NCBI RefSeq assembly: GCF_018860245.1
Contig: NZ_JAHKPD010000018.1
Span: forward strand, 186,001 to 250,000
Source: Pseudotamlana agarivorans
Lineage (GTDB): Bacteria > Bacteroidota > Bacteroidia > Flavobacteriales > Flavobacteriaceae
Length of the DNA stretch: 64,000 nucleotides
Reading direction: 5' to 3'
Position 1 is the stretch's first letter. Each line of letters opens with the position of its first letter. Shown here in pieces: positions 1 through 7,665 of this stretch. The notes beneath the pieces were generated by a model. It did not search any database. It was given only the letters and a program-made list of their open reading frames with translations, and was not told where the DNA came from. The translations under genes were made by a program, and so were the position numbers.

Positions 1-1454
1 TCAACCATTTGCTGCGTTTTAAAATGAAGTATTATGATAATTCCTCGGTAGGAGTTTTAATCACCAGAGCGGTAACCGATATGGAACGTATTGCCGATAT
101 TTTTGGTCAGGGACTGTTTATGATTGTCCGTGATTTATTGACTATGGCTGTTGTTTTTGGGGTTATGGTATACATTAATTTTCAACTAAGCTTGATCGTT
201 TTTGCCATGTTACCACTGTTGTTATACGCGACACGTGTTTTTCAGAAGTACATGAAAAAAGCTTTTGAAGAAGTAAGAAATGAGGTCTCAAATTTAAATT
301 CTTTTGTACAGGAGCGTTTAACAGGAATGAAAATTTTGCAACTTTTTACGCGTGAAGATATAGAATATAAAAATTTCAAAGCCATTAACGAACGCCATAA
401 AAAAGGCTGGTTGAAAACGGTTTGGTACAACTCCATTTTCTTTCCTTTGGCCGATTTATCAGCTTCAATAACTATTGGTTTAGTAGCTTGGTATGGCGGT
501 TTAAACGTTGTTATGGAAGATAGCACTGTTTCTCAAGGTGATTTAGTAGCTTTTATTATGTTCATCCCAATGCTTTTTAGGCCTTTAAGACAGATTGCCG
601 ATAAGTTTAATACGCTTCAAATGGGTATGGTCGCTGCTAACAGGGTTTTTAAAGTGATTGATACCACTTCTCAAATTGATGACCATGGAACAGTTGTTGC
701 CGATAATTTTAAAGGCGCTATTACTTTTGATAAAGTTTATTTTAGTTACGTGGAGGATGAAACCGTTTTGAAAGGCATTTCCTTTGATGTGAAAGCCGGT
801 GAGACCATTGCCATTGTTGGAGCGACAGGAGCAGGGAAATCAACCATTATAAATTTACTGAACCGCTTTTATGAAATTAAATCGGGTGTTATTTCTATTG
901 ATGAAGTCGATATAAAACAAGTGACTTTAGCCTCATTAAGAACGCAAATAGCTGTGGTATTGCAAGATGTATTTTTGTTTGCCGATACCATTATGAATAA
1001 CATAACCTTAAATCATCCGGGAATTACTGAAGAGCAAGTATTTCAGGCAGCCAAAGATATTGGAATTCACGATTTTATAATGACCCTTCCAAACGGTTAT
1101 GATTATAACGTGAAAGAACGCGGTGTGATGTTGTCATCTGGGCAGCGTCAACTCATTTCTTTTTTACGTGCTTATGTGACCAACCCGAGTATTTTGGTAT
1201 TGGATGAAGCGACTTCTTCGGTAGACTCCTATTCAGAACAACTCATTCAAACAGCAACCGATAAAATCACTAACGGCAGAACTTCAATCGTAATTGCTCA
1301 CCGCTTAGCAACCATTCAAAAAGCAGATAAAATTCTTGTTATGGATGCTGGTGAAATTGTAGAGCAAGGTACACACGAGCAATTGCTACAGAAGGAAAAC
1401 GGTTATTACAAAAACTTGTATGAAGTACAGTTTTTGAAGGAACATGTGGCTTAG
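1..1454 (+). CDS. ABC exporter, fused membrane and ATPase domains (5' partial)
   Basis: This is the C-terminal ~480 residues of a half-size ABC exporter of the MsbA/multidrug type, which would work as a homodimer in the inner membrane. The frame is open to the window edge, so the gene starts upstream; family members are usually about 580-600 residues. The first ~230 visible residues are hydrophobic transmembrane helices. The ATPase domain follows, with Walker A GATGAGKST (nt 820-846), signature LSSGQ (1132-1146), Walker B ILVLDEATSS (from about 1192) and the H-loop IVIAHRL. The substrate cannot be told from the sequence. A possible cassette array begins only about 20 bp after the stop codon. 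Confidence 0.95.
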   Translation, partial: NHLLRFKMKYYDNSSVGVLITRAVTDMERIADIFGQGLFMIVRDLLTMAVVFGVMVYINFQLSLIVFAMLPLLLYATRVFQKYMKKAFEEVRNEVSNLNSFVQERLTGMKILQLFTREDIEYKNFKAINERHKKGWLKTVWYNSIFFPLADLSASITIGLVAWYGGLNVVMEDSTVSQGDLVAFIMFIPMLFRPLRQIADKFNTLQMGMVAANRVFKVIDTTSQIDDHGTVVADNFKGAITFDKVYFSYVEDETVLKGISFDVKAGETIAIVGATGAGKSTIINLLNRFYEIKSGVISIDEVDIKQVTLASLRTQIAVVLQDVFLFADTIMNNITLNHPGITEEQVFQAAKDIGIHDFIMTLPNGYDYNVKERGVMLSSGQRQLISFLRAYVTNPSILVLDEATSSVDSYSEQLIQTATDKITNGRTSIVIAHRLATIQKADKILVMDAGEIVEQGTHEQLLQKENGYYKNLYEVQFLKEHVA

Positions 1455-1559
1455 GGTGTGTTATGTATTGTTGTTGTGTTTCCTACTGAAAAAAAATTCG
1501 TCTTCGAAAAAAACATAATTCTGGAACAATTATTGTAACTTATTCGTTACATTTGTAAT

Positions 1560-1898
1560 ATGAGAGAAATCGATATTACAGAAGAGTGTTTAGAATTTAT
1601 CGACAACCAAAACGAAAGAGTTGGACTAAAATTCTTCCAACTAATTGAAGTTATTGGAGAAATAAAAGTTGTTAATTCAAATTTTCTGAAAAAACTGCAA
1701 TCGACTCAATTTTATGAATTGAGAATTAAAGCGGGAAATGAATATCGAGTTGTAATCTTTGCTATTGACCATTTGAATTTTGCAAAATGCACTCAAGCAG
1801 TTTGTTTGTGTGGTTTTCAGAAAAAAGGGACTAAAGATTATAAAAAAGCAATTAAACAAGCTGAAAAAATATTAGAGAACTATCTTAAAGAAAAATAA
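1560..1898 (+). CDS. HigB/RelE-like toxin (Gp49 type)
   Basis: A 112-residue protein of the RelE/ParE superfamily, phage Gp49/HigB type (DUF891-like). These are ribosome-dependent mRNA interferases. The family pattern is seen in the central FYELRIKAGNEYRVVIFA segment, followed by the CLCGFQKKG strand and a lysine-rich helix with KKAIKQAEKI. Toxin precedes antitoxin, with 2 bp between stop and next start, the usual HigBA order. A TACATTTG -7 element at 1548-1555 lies only 4 nt before the ATG, so the transcript would be leaderless or nearly so. It is the first ORF of the cassette-like array. The family assignment is good; target and activity are inferred. Confidence 0.85.
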   Translation: MREIDITEECLEFIDNQNERVGLKFFQLIEVIGEIKVVNSNFLKKLQSTQFYELRIKAGNEYRVVIFAIDHLNFAKCTQAVCLCGFQKKGTKDYKKAIKQAEKILENYLKEK

Positions 1899-1900
1899 TT

Positions 1901-2185
1901 ATGGGAAAATCAATTAACGCAAAAGAACTGATTGCAAAACGATACGGAAAGGAAGGCTCAAAAGAACGTGAGGAATTTAGAGATAATGCTTTTTCATTTT
2001 ATTTCGGAGAAATTATTAAAAACCGAAGGAAAGAATTGCATTTGAGTCAAGAAAATTTAGCTCAAAAAGTAGGAAAGAAAAGACCATATATTTCTCGAAT
2101 TGAAAACGGAGAAGATATTAGACTTTCGAATTTTGCTTTAATTGCTAATGCTTTAGGTTTATCTATCCAATTAACCGCAGAATAA
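1901..2185 (+). CDS. XRE-family HigA-like antitoxin
   Basis: A 94-residue protein with a C-terminal helix-turn-helix of the Cro/C1 type: LSQENLAQKVGKKRPYISRI followed by ENGEDIRLSNFALIANALGL. In this architecture the protein neutralises the toxin encoded 2 bp upstream and represses the shared promoter. The N-terminal ~45 residues are charged and hold no recognised domain. The attC-like site begins 9 bp after the stop codon. Pairing and orientation make the antitoxin role likely; it has not been shown. Confidence 0.88.
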   Translation: MGKSINAKELIAKRYGKEGSKEREEFRDNAFSFYFGEIIKNRRKELHLSQENLAQKVGKKRPYISRIENGEDIRLSNFALIANALGLSIQLTAE

Positions 2186-2194
2186 ATACGAAAA

Positions 2195-2323
2195 CCCAAC
2201 ACCGTATGTGATTTATTGCTAGGTTCTCGTCTACTTACCAAAATCCTCGCGGATTTTCTATTCGATTTGTATTTGCTAAATTAGTTGTTTAAACACGCCA
2301 CTAATCATATACATAAATGTTGG
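2195..2323 (+). repeat. attC-like foldable site A
   Basis: The outer arms are CCAAC (2195-2199) and GTTGG (2319-2323). After short unpaired spacers, the inner arms GTATGTGATT and AATCATATAC pair over 10 positions with one G-T. The middle holds a second hairpin, AAATCC-TCGC-GGATTT. The layout (outer arm, spacer, inner arm, variable middle) is that of integron attC sites, and the left arm ACCCAAC fits the RYYYAAC consensus. It shares GGTTCT, the GCGGATTT hairpin and TTTGCTAAATTAGT with site B. Confidence 0.55.
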
Positions 2324-2355
2324 CTGTAATTTGAAAACATACCTAAATTGAAATA

Positions 2356-2949
2356 ATGAACATTAAAAGAACCTTACTTACGACTCTATTTTTGACAATC
2401 TACACAATAGGAATTGCTCAGGACTACAAAGAAAACATTAAATCTGAATTCACTGAATACTTAAACTCTCTTATAAATATGGAGTTCGAGAAATCTTTCG
2501 AATACATAACACCTGAATTTTTTGAAATTGTACCTAAATCACAAATGATAAAATTTATGGAGCAAACTTTCAATAATCCGACAATGGACATTGAAATTAA
2601 AAACCCAAAAATTTTGACAGTTAACGACTCAGAAAAAATTGGAAATAAATTCTATTCGCTACTGACCTATTCAAATCAAATGAATCTAAAAATAATTAGT
2701 GAAGAAGAAGAAACAGAAGACGAGAAAAAAATGAGGATAAATTTGACAAAACTATCATTTGAACAAAATTTCGGTTCGGAAAATGTACAATACAATGAAA
2801 AAATGGAATTTTTTGAAATTTATTCTGAAAAGGACGTTTACGGAATTTCAGTAAACGGAGAATCTAATTGGAAGTTTTTAGTTCTTGAAAAGGATTCAAA
2901 AATTATTTTAGATAAAATACTACCCAAAGAACTTTCTGAAAAAATATAA
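2356..2949 (+). CDS. Secreted protein of unknown function in cassette 2
   Basis: A 197-residue protein with an N-terminal signal peptide (basic NIKR, hydrophobic stretch TLLTTLFLTIYTIGIA, likely cleavage after A21-Q22). The mature part is acidic and mixed alpha/beta, with aromatic segments such as FEKSFEYITPEFF that recall NTF2-like or DUF3828-like folds. I do not recognise a family and assign no function. It fills the middle cassette alone. The cassette starts 37 bp before the ATG and its terminal site begins 5 bp after the stop, so almost nothing but this ORF is carried. Confidence 0.7.
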   Translation: MNIKRTLLTTLFLTIYTIGIAQDYKENIKSEFTEYLNSLINMEFEKSFEYITPEFFEIVPKSQMIKFMEQTFNNPTMDIEIKNPKILTVNDSEKIGNKFYSLLTYSNQMNLKIISEEEETEDEKKMRINLTKLSFEQNFGSENVQYNEKMEFFEIYSEKDVYGISVNGESNWKFLVLEKDSKIILDKILPKELSEKI

Positions 2950-2958
2950 AAACTACAG

Positions 2959-3085
2959 CCAACAAAGTGTAAAAATAATTGCATGGTTCTTGCCTACTCG
3001 GAAAATCCTGCGGATTTTCCTCTGGTTCGTTTTTGTTTGCTAAATTAGTAACTTAACCAGACAACTATCCTTACACCAAACGTTG
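2959..3085 (+). repeat. attC-like foldable site B
   Basis: CAAC (2960-2963) pairs with GTTG (3082-3085). After spacers AAA and CAAAC, the inner arms GTGTAA (2967-2972) and TTACAC (3071-3076) pair perfectly. The middle contains the hairpin GAAAATCC-TGC-GGATTTTC (3001-3019) and the TTTGCTAAATTAGT box also found in site A. The left outer arm extends to TACAGCCAAC, which matches the start of cassette 2 over 10 bp rather than the downstream sequence. That is the pattern of a cassette array. Confidence 0.6.
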
Positions 3086-3103
3086 TAACCAATACAGGAA
3101 AAA

Positions 3104-3134
3104 TTGCTTAATTCATGTTTTGTACATATATTTG
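3104..3134 (+). promoter_or_regulatory. Promoter of yefM-yoeB
   Basis: A TTG at 3104-3106, a 20-nt spacer and TATATTTG at 3127-3134 fit the Bacteroidota -33/-7 promoter. The -7 box overlaps the first possible in-frame start (3120), so translation should begin at ATG 3156. The promoter lies inside the cassette, so this TA pair carries its own. Confidence 0.65.
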
Positions 3135-3155
3135 TACTTTATAAAGCACAATATT

Positions 3156-3410
3156 ATGCAAATAACAACTGTTTCTGATTTTAGAAAAGATATTAAAACA
3201 TACTTAGACCGAGTTGTAAAGAACTTTGAGACTTTGATTATAAATCGTGGAAAAGATTCTGGAATTGTAATTATGTCTTTGCAAGAATACAATTCTTTAA
3301 TGGCTACAAATCACGAACTATCTTCACGAAAGAATGAATTGAGATTAGATTCTGCGATTGACAAAATAAAAAACGGTACGACTTTCAACAAAGACCTAAT
3401 CGAAAATTAA
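3156..3410 (+). CDS. yefM: YefM/Phd-type antitoxin
   Basis: An 84-residue antitoxin that would bind and inhibit YoeB and repress the operon. The N-terminal Phd/YefM DNA-binding fold is clear: ITTVSDFRKDIKTYLDRVVK, then ETLIINRGKDSGIVIMSLQEYNSL. The C-terminal part, rich in charged residues and ending NKDLIEN, is the usual toxin-binding tail. I chose ATG 3156 over the upstream start at 3120, because the -7 promoter element overlaps the latter and family members begin with this M-x-I-T-T-V-S pattern. The stop codon is followed after 1 bp by the toxin start. Confidence 0.92.
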   Translation: MQITTVSDFRKDIKTYLDRVVKNFETLIINRGKDSGIVIMSLQEYNSLMATNHELSSRKNELRLDSAIDKIKNGTTFNKDLIEN

Positions 3411-3411
3411 A

Positions 3412-3669
3412 ATGAAATATACATGCGTTGATGAGTCCTGGGAAGATTATTTATATTGGCAGAAAATAGACAAGAAAAAAGTAAGGAAAATAAATGAACT
3501 TCTGAAAGATATCGCTCGAAACCCCTTTGAAGGAATTGGAAAACCTGAACCGCTAAAACATAAATACGCTGGATTTTGGTCAAGACGAATTGATAGCGAG
3601 CATAGACTGATCTACCAATATAGAGAAGGAGAAATTTTGATTGCAAAATGCAGATTTCATTATGACTGA
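3412..3669 (+). CDS. yoeB: YoeB toxin, ribosome-dependent mRNA interferase
   Basis: An 85-residue protein of the Txe/YoeB family, which cleaves mRNA in the ribosomal A site. The sequence follows the family from end to end: SWEDYLYWQKIDKKKVRKIN, NPFEGIGKPEPLKH, GFWSRRIDSEHRLIYQY and a C-terminal CRFHYD. The residues matching the E. coli catalytic set (E46, R65, H83, Y84) are all present at the same positions, so the toxin looks active. It is translated directly behind the antitoxin. The third attC-like site starts within 15 bp of the stop codon. Confidence 0.95.
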   Translation: MKYTCVDESWEDYLYWQKIDKKKVRKINELLKDIARNPFEGIGKPEPLKHKYAGFWSRRIDSEHRLIYQYREGEILIAKCRFHYD

Positions 3670-3682
3670 AAAAAAGTACTGG

Positions 3683-3835
3683 TTACCACAAAGTATATAA
3701 CTCATAGATAGTTAGTTGATTAAATGAGGTTAAGGTGTATTTTCTGGTTCGCCAAATTTTTTAATTTGGCTAAGTGCTTTATCGGAAGTTTACTACTTTT
3801 AATTCCCGTACTAATCATAGCCGAGAACGTTGTAA
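3683..3835 (+). repeat. attC-like site C (weaker), within a 337-bp gap
   Basis: The left arm TTACCAC (3683-3689) and right arm GTTGTAA (3829-3835) pair with one mismatch. The middle contains the hairpin GCCAAATT-TTTT-AATTTGGC, and the right part shares CTAATCATA with site A. The inner arms are poor. The extended left arm (3677-3689) matches the start of cassette 3 in 11 of 13 bases. The rest of the gap to 4006 is AT-rich with no ORF that I can support. Confidence 0.45.
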
Positions 3836-4006
3836 ATAATCCCTCATAGAAACCCAAAAATCCCTCAGTACGTAGGCTATCGTAAAATTGAGTAAATTGA
3901 GTTTCAAAATTTAAGAAGATATGAGAAATTTGAATGTTTTTAAATAACTGATTTTTAGTAACATAATTTTACTTTAGTCAAAAGTTAAAAACCACTCCTA
4001 AGGCGA

Positions 4007-4408
4007 ATGAAAAACATTGAATTTAAAGTTGGAATTGTTCCAAAGACATCCAAAATAATTGAGGTTTATGATAGTTCAGGAATAAATAGACCAACAAAAG
4101 ATAGCGAACGAATTACTAAAATGTATGCAAATTCAAACCTGATTATAACAGCATGGATGAATAATGAACTTATTGGAATCTCACGTTCAATAACTGATTT
4201 CTGTTATGCATGCTATTTGTCGGACCTAGCTGTGAAAAGTGAATACCAAAAACAAGGAATTGGAAAACGACTAATTGAATTGACTGAAAGGGAAATCGGA
4301 AAAGAAACTGCGCTAATTTTACTTTCGGCCCAAATTGCGATGGAATATTATCCAAAAATTGGATTTGATAAAATTGACAATGGATTTATAATTCGTCGGA
4401 CAAAATAG
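4007..4408 (+). CDS. GNAT-family N-acetyltransferase
   Basis: A 133-residue protein with the GNAT fold, which transfers an acetyl group from acetyl-CoA to an amine. Motif A is clear: YLSDLAVKSEYQKQGIGKRL holds the Q/R-x-x-G-x-G/A pyrophosphate loop, followed by LIELTEREIG. The C-terminal AMEYYPKIGFDKIDNGF is the typical motif B region. The substrate is unknown. It lies directly downstream of the cassette-like array in the same orientation and may be a fourth, degraded cassette: the unit would start with GTTGTAAATAATCC at 3829, but no matching end was found. Confidence 0.9.
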   Translation: MKNIEFKVGIVPKTSKIIEVYDSSGINRPTKDSERITKMYANSNLIITAWMNNELIGISRSITDFCYACYLSDLAVKSEYQKQGIGKRLIELTEREIGKETALILLSAQIAMEYYPKIGFDKIDNGFIIRRTK

Positions 4409-4534
4409 AATTAAACGAAATTGAATAATAAAGCGCATAAAACCTACGCACAATTAGCTATTAACAAAGAGGTAAGACCGAAAATTAACTAAATTTGACG
4501 TTAGTCGAAATTTGACAAAACACTCTAAATATTA

Positions 4535-5095
4535 ATGGAAAATAGAAAAGCTTTACTAGTAATTGATATGCAAAAAGGCTCTTTCACTCCAAAAACCTCA
4601 AGATTTGACACAACTGGCGTTATTAGGCGAATCAACATGCTTTCGGAATTATTTCGCAAATTAAACTTTCCCGTTATTTGTATCCAACATGACGGAACAG
4701 GGACTGGTGAATTTGAAAAGTATAGTAACGATTGGCAAATTTTGGATGATTTAATCATATTAGCTAATGATGTTCGAATTGATAAATATGCAAATGATGT
4801 CTTTTACAGATCGCAACTTCATTTAATGCTTAAAAAATTAAATGTGAATGAATTAGTTATTACCGGTTGCGCAACTGATTTTTGTGTAGAATCTACCATC
4901 CAATCCGCACTAATAAAGGATTACAATATAACTGTTGTTGAAGATGGACATACAACAGGAGAAAGACCACACTTAAATGCTAGACAAGTAATTGAGCATT
5001 ATAACTGGGTTTGGAGAAATATGATACCGACAAAGGGGAAGATCAAAGTAGAAAAAGCGGAAGAAATAAAAAGGTTACACCAACTATACCTATGA
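4535..5095 (+). CDS. Isochorismatase-like cysteine hydrolase
   Basis: A 186-residue protein of the isochorismatase/nicotinamidase-like cysteine hydrolase superfamily. The catalytic triad can be placed: D11 in LLVIDMQKGSF, K84 in RIDKYANDVF and C117 in GCATDFCVESTIQSA. The non-prolyl cis-peptide region before the cysteine is also normal. The family includes nicotinamidases, isochorismatases and many amidases of unknown substrate; nothing here decides between them. It is a single gene with no operon partner, since the next gene starts 122 bp later. Confidence 0.9.
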   Translation: MENRKALLVIDMQKGSFTPKTSRFDTTGVIRRINMLSELFRKLNFPVICIQHDGTGTGEFEKYSNDWQILDDLIILANDVRIDKYANDVFYRSQLHLMLKKLNVNELVITGCATDFCVESTIQSALIKDYNITVVEDGHTTGERPHLNARQVIEHYNWVWRNMIPTKGKIKVEKAEEIKRLHQLYL

Positions 5096-5217
5096 TTAAT
5101 TCGGGTTTGGTGCTTAATTTAAAAGTTAGTCTGTATTGGCTCTGTTTTTATATCAATAAATTTCACCTATTTATAGCTAGATTCCATACACATTAACACC
5201 AGAAATAAATACACAAA

Positions 5218-5781
5218 ATGAGGAAGTACCTAGAAACATTTGGAATACTTACCACAGACGATATCGATTTATTAGAAAAGAAGGTAATTCATAAAAAATT
5301 GAAAAAAGGCGATTTTTTAATCAAAGAAGGTCAAATTTGTAAAGAAGTGGGTTTTGTAACTTCTGGGTTATTCCGATCATTTTATTATTCATCATTAGAA
5401 GTAGAAGTAACCTATTGTTTTACTTTTTCAAATACATTTGTGAGTGCATATTCTTCGTTTCTATCACAAAACAAAACTGTTGAGAATATTCAAGCCCTAA
5501 CCGATACTGAAATTTTAACGATCTCAAGACATGATATTTTAAAATTGGAAGAATCAAGTACCAACTGGTTGAAGTTTTTTAAACTCATCGCAGAACAAGA
5601 ATATATCAAAATGGAAAAAAGGATATTCCTGTTGCAAAAGGAATCTGCTGAAAAAAGGTATCGCGATTTACTCGAAAATCATCCTGAGTTTTTGCAATTA
5701 ATACCTCTTAACTTCCTTTCTTCATATTTAGGGATTACTCAAAGACATTTAAGTCGAATAAGAAAGGCGATTTCGAATTAG
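5218..5781 (+). CDS. Crp/Fnr-family transcriptional regulator
   Basis: A 187-residue regulator of the Bacteroidota Crp/Fnr type. Residues ~25-115 form the cyclic-nucleotide-binding-like beta barrel (KGDFLIKEGQICKEVGFVTSGLFRSFY). A long dimerisation helix follows and then a C-terminal helix-turn-helix, LNFLSSYLGITQRHLSRIRK. The ligand is unknown: the phosphate-binding signature of true cAMP sensors is not conserved. It ends 62 bp before a quinone-reductase gene in the same direction, so it may regulate that gene, which is now broken. Confidence 0.9.
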   Translation: MRKYLETFGILTTDDIDLLEKKVIHKKLKKGDFLIKEGQICKEVGFVTSGLFRSFYYSSLEVEVTYCFTFSNTFVSAYSSFLSQNKTVENIQALTDTEILTISRHDILKLEESSTNWLKFFKLIAEQEYIKMEKRIFLLQKESAEKRYRDLLENHPEFLQLIPLNFLSSYLGITQRHLSRIRKAISN

Positions 5782-5843
5782 ACAAATGTCCTTTTAATGA
5801 AGCTTGCCGATTCAGTTCTTTGTGAAAAAAACATAGAACAATT

Positions 5844-6414
5844 ATGAAACACGTACTGATTATTAACGGGCACCCAGATAAAGAGAGTTTTAATTATGCG
5901 TTATCTGAGGCTTACAAGAAAGGTGTAAATAAAACAGATTCAATATTGAGCCAAATTAACATCGCGGAATTGGAGTTTAACCCTAATCTGCAATTTGGTT
6001 ACCGAAAAAGAACAGCATTGGAACCCGATTTAGTTGATGCCATTGAAAAAATAAAACAAGCAGATCATATCGTGTGGGTCTTGGTGGTATGGCTATCCTG
6101 CATTAATGAAAGGGTTTATAGATAGAACATTTCTGCCTGGGATTACTTACCAACCAATTCAGAGTAGAGCATTTCCAGGAAAACTCCTGAAAGGAAAATC
6201 GGCACGTTTAATTATTACGGCTGACACTCCTAAATGGTACGATTTTTTAATTATGAAAAGACCAGCAATAAACCAATTTAAAAAAGGAACTTTACAATTT
6301 TGCGGAACAAGCCCTGTTAAAGTCACTTATATTTCAACAATTAAATATTCAAGTTCCCTTTTTAGAAAAAAATGGTTGGAAAAAATAACTTTGTTAGGAG
6401 AAAGTATACAATAA
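5844..6414 (+). pseudogene. NAD(P)H quinone reductase (flavodoxin-like fold), frameshifted
   Basis: The two halves of one flavodoxin-fold NAD(P)H oxidoreductase (NQO/KefF family) lie in different frames. The first half (5844 on) has the flavin-binding start HVLIINGHPDKESFN and runs to QADHIVWV. The second continues with WWYGYPALMKGFIDRTFLPG and ends at 6414. At about 6081 the sequence reads GTC-T-TGG-TGG; the family has a Phe-Pro-x tripeptide between these points, so about 8 nt are missing. The rest of both frames is undamaged, so the lesion looks recent, or it may be an assembly error. The product would lack part of the flavin site. Confidence 0.85.
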
Positions 6415-6667
6415 CTATGATTAATAGCGTTTGAAATTGGTTGATGATGCAAACTATAAAGATCTAATGATTAAGTATTAAACCTAATGTCACTTCATTA
6501 CAGATTTAGAAAAGCAATGAAAAAAATAGACTAGAGGGTTTTTATTCTATTTATATTTGTTAAATTTTTATTACATAAGATAGTTCTGTAATACATTTCA
6601 TTTTAATCCGTTTTGTATTTTCAACCTAAATCAAAAAACTTTAATTATTAAGAAATTCATAACAAAA

Positions 6668-7573
6668 TTGACCTTGTTTGCTCTACCTTTTTTGGTTATG
6701 GCGGTGTTAATGGAGGCTTTTTTAAGAAAAATACCCAATGACTATGTATTAAAAAAAGAATATTTGGATGCGTATTCTAACGATATTGAAACTTTAATCT
6801 TAGGAAGTTCGCATTCGTATTATGGTTTGAATCCCGCTTTTTTTTCAAGTAAAACATTTAATGCTGGATATATTTCGCAAACACTAGATTATGACTATGA
6901 AATATTAAAAAAATATGAGTCTAGGCTAAAGAAAATAAAGACCGTTATATTACCTATCTCATATTTTAGTTTTTTTGAAAAACTTGAAGAAACTCCAGAA
7001 TCTTGGCGTGTAAAAAATTATATGTTGTATTATGATATGGACACGGCAAAAGGTTTAGTTAATTACTTTGAAATATTAAATTTCCCTGTTAAAACGAATT
7101 TAAAACGCATAATCTCTTATTATTTTTTGAGTGAATCATCAATAACTTCTACAAAATTAGGTTGGGGTACAAATTATAATTCAGAAAATGCTCAAGATTT
7201 GATTGAATCTGGCGAACCAAGGGCGCGGGTAAATACCTATATTAATAAAGAGGGTTATCAAGTTATTTTTGATGCTAATCTAGTAACGGTAAATAATATA
7301 ATTAGTTGGTGCAAAAGCAGAAATGTAAAACTTTTATTAGTAACTACTCCGGCCTTTGAATCGTATTGTGAAAATTTAAATAAAGAACAATTAGAAATAA
7401 CCCTAACCTTGTCTGAAACAATAGGAGGTAATTACAGTAATTGTGTTTATTTAAATTTATTAAATGACCCTCGATTTGATTCAATTGACTTTTACGATGC
7501 TGATCATCTTTCAAACATCGGTGCTGAAAAGCTTTCGGAAATAATTAACAATTTGATTAACAGTACAAAATAA
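6668..7573 (+). CDS. SGNH-hydrolase-like membrane-anchored protein
   Basis: About 300 residues. An N-terminal transmembrane segment (LTLFALPFLVMAVLMEAF) is followed by a probable periplasmic SGNH-like domain. Block I is ILGSSHSYYGLNP, with the nucleophile Ser in GSSH, and the C-terminal FYDADHLSNIGAEKLS carries a D-x-x-H dyad. Such proteins resemble AlgJ/AlgX/DltD-type partners of MBOAT acyltransferases, but no MBOAT gene is nearby. The start is unusual. The first conventional option is TTG 6668, yet the natural N-terminus IKKFITKLTLFALP would begin at an ATT codon (6647-6649), so ATT initiation or a mutated ATG is likely. Confidence 0.75.
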   Translation: MTLFALPFLVMAVLMEAFLRKIPNDYVLKKEYLDAYSNDIETLILGSSHSYYGLNPAFFSSKTFNAGYISQTLDYDYEILKKYESRLKKIKTVILPISYFSFFEKLEETPESWRVKNYMLYYDMDTAKGLVNYFEILNFPVKTNLKRIISYYFLSESSITSTKLGWGTNYNSENAQDLIESGEPRARVNTYINKEGYQVIFDANLVTVNNIISWCKSRNVKLLLVTTPAFESYCENLNKEQLEITLTLSETIGGNYSNCVYLNLLNDPRFDSIDFYDADHLSNIGAEKLSEIINNLINSTK

Positions 7574-7665
7574 AATTAGGCTTATGTTATGTTTAAATCA
7601 ATATGCTTTAAAACAATACAATTTATAAAGCAAGACGAATATTCAGCCAGAGACGTAAACTGTAA

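Larger units (their letters stand above)
1473..3835 (+). mobile_element. Integron-like cassette array without integrase (CALIN-like), three cassettes
   Basis: Three consecutive units each carry one or two plus-strand ORFs followed by a 125-155 nt foldable site. In each unit the outer left arm of the terminal site is complementary to the first bases of the same unit, as expected for integron cassettes, where the R'' arm pairs with the cassette's own start. Unit 2 starts GTTGGCTGTA (2319-2328) and ends TACAGCCAAC (2954-2963), a perfect 10-bp match. Unit 3 starts GTTGTAACCAATA (3082-3094) and ends TACTGGTTACCAC (3677-3689), 11 of 13. Unit 1 starts GTTGTGTTTCC (1473-1483) and ends with the complement at 2189-2199, 9 of 11. 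The content (two TA pairs, one unknown) is typical of chromosomal cassettes. No integrase or attI is visible. Confidence 0.6.

Noticed and set aside
3407-3646. Minus-strand ORF opposite yoeB
   Set aside because: Antisense of a toxin gene with all catalytic residues conserved on the plus strand.
4440-4506. A fourth attC site after the GNAT gene
   Set aside because: Outer arms TTAAC and GTTAG do not pair well, and neither matches the start of the preceding unit at 3829.
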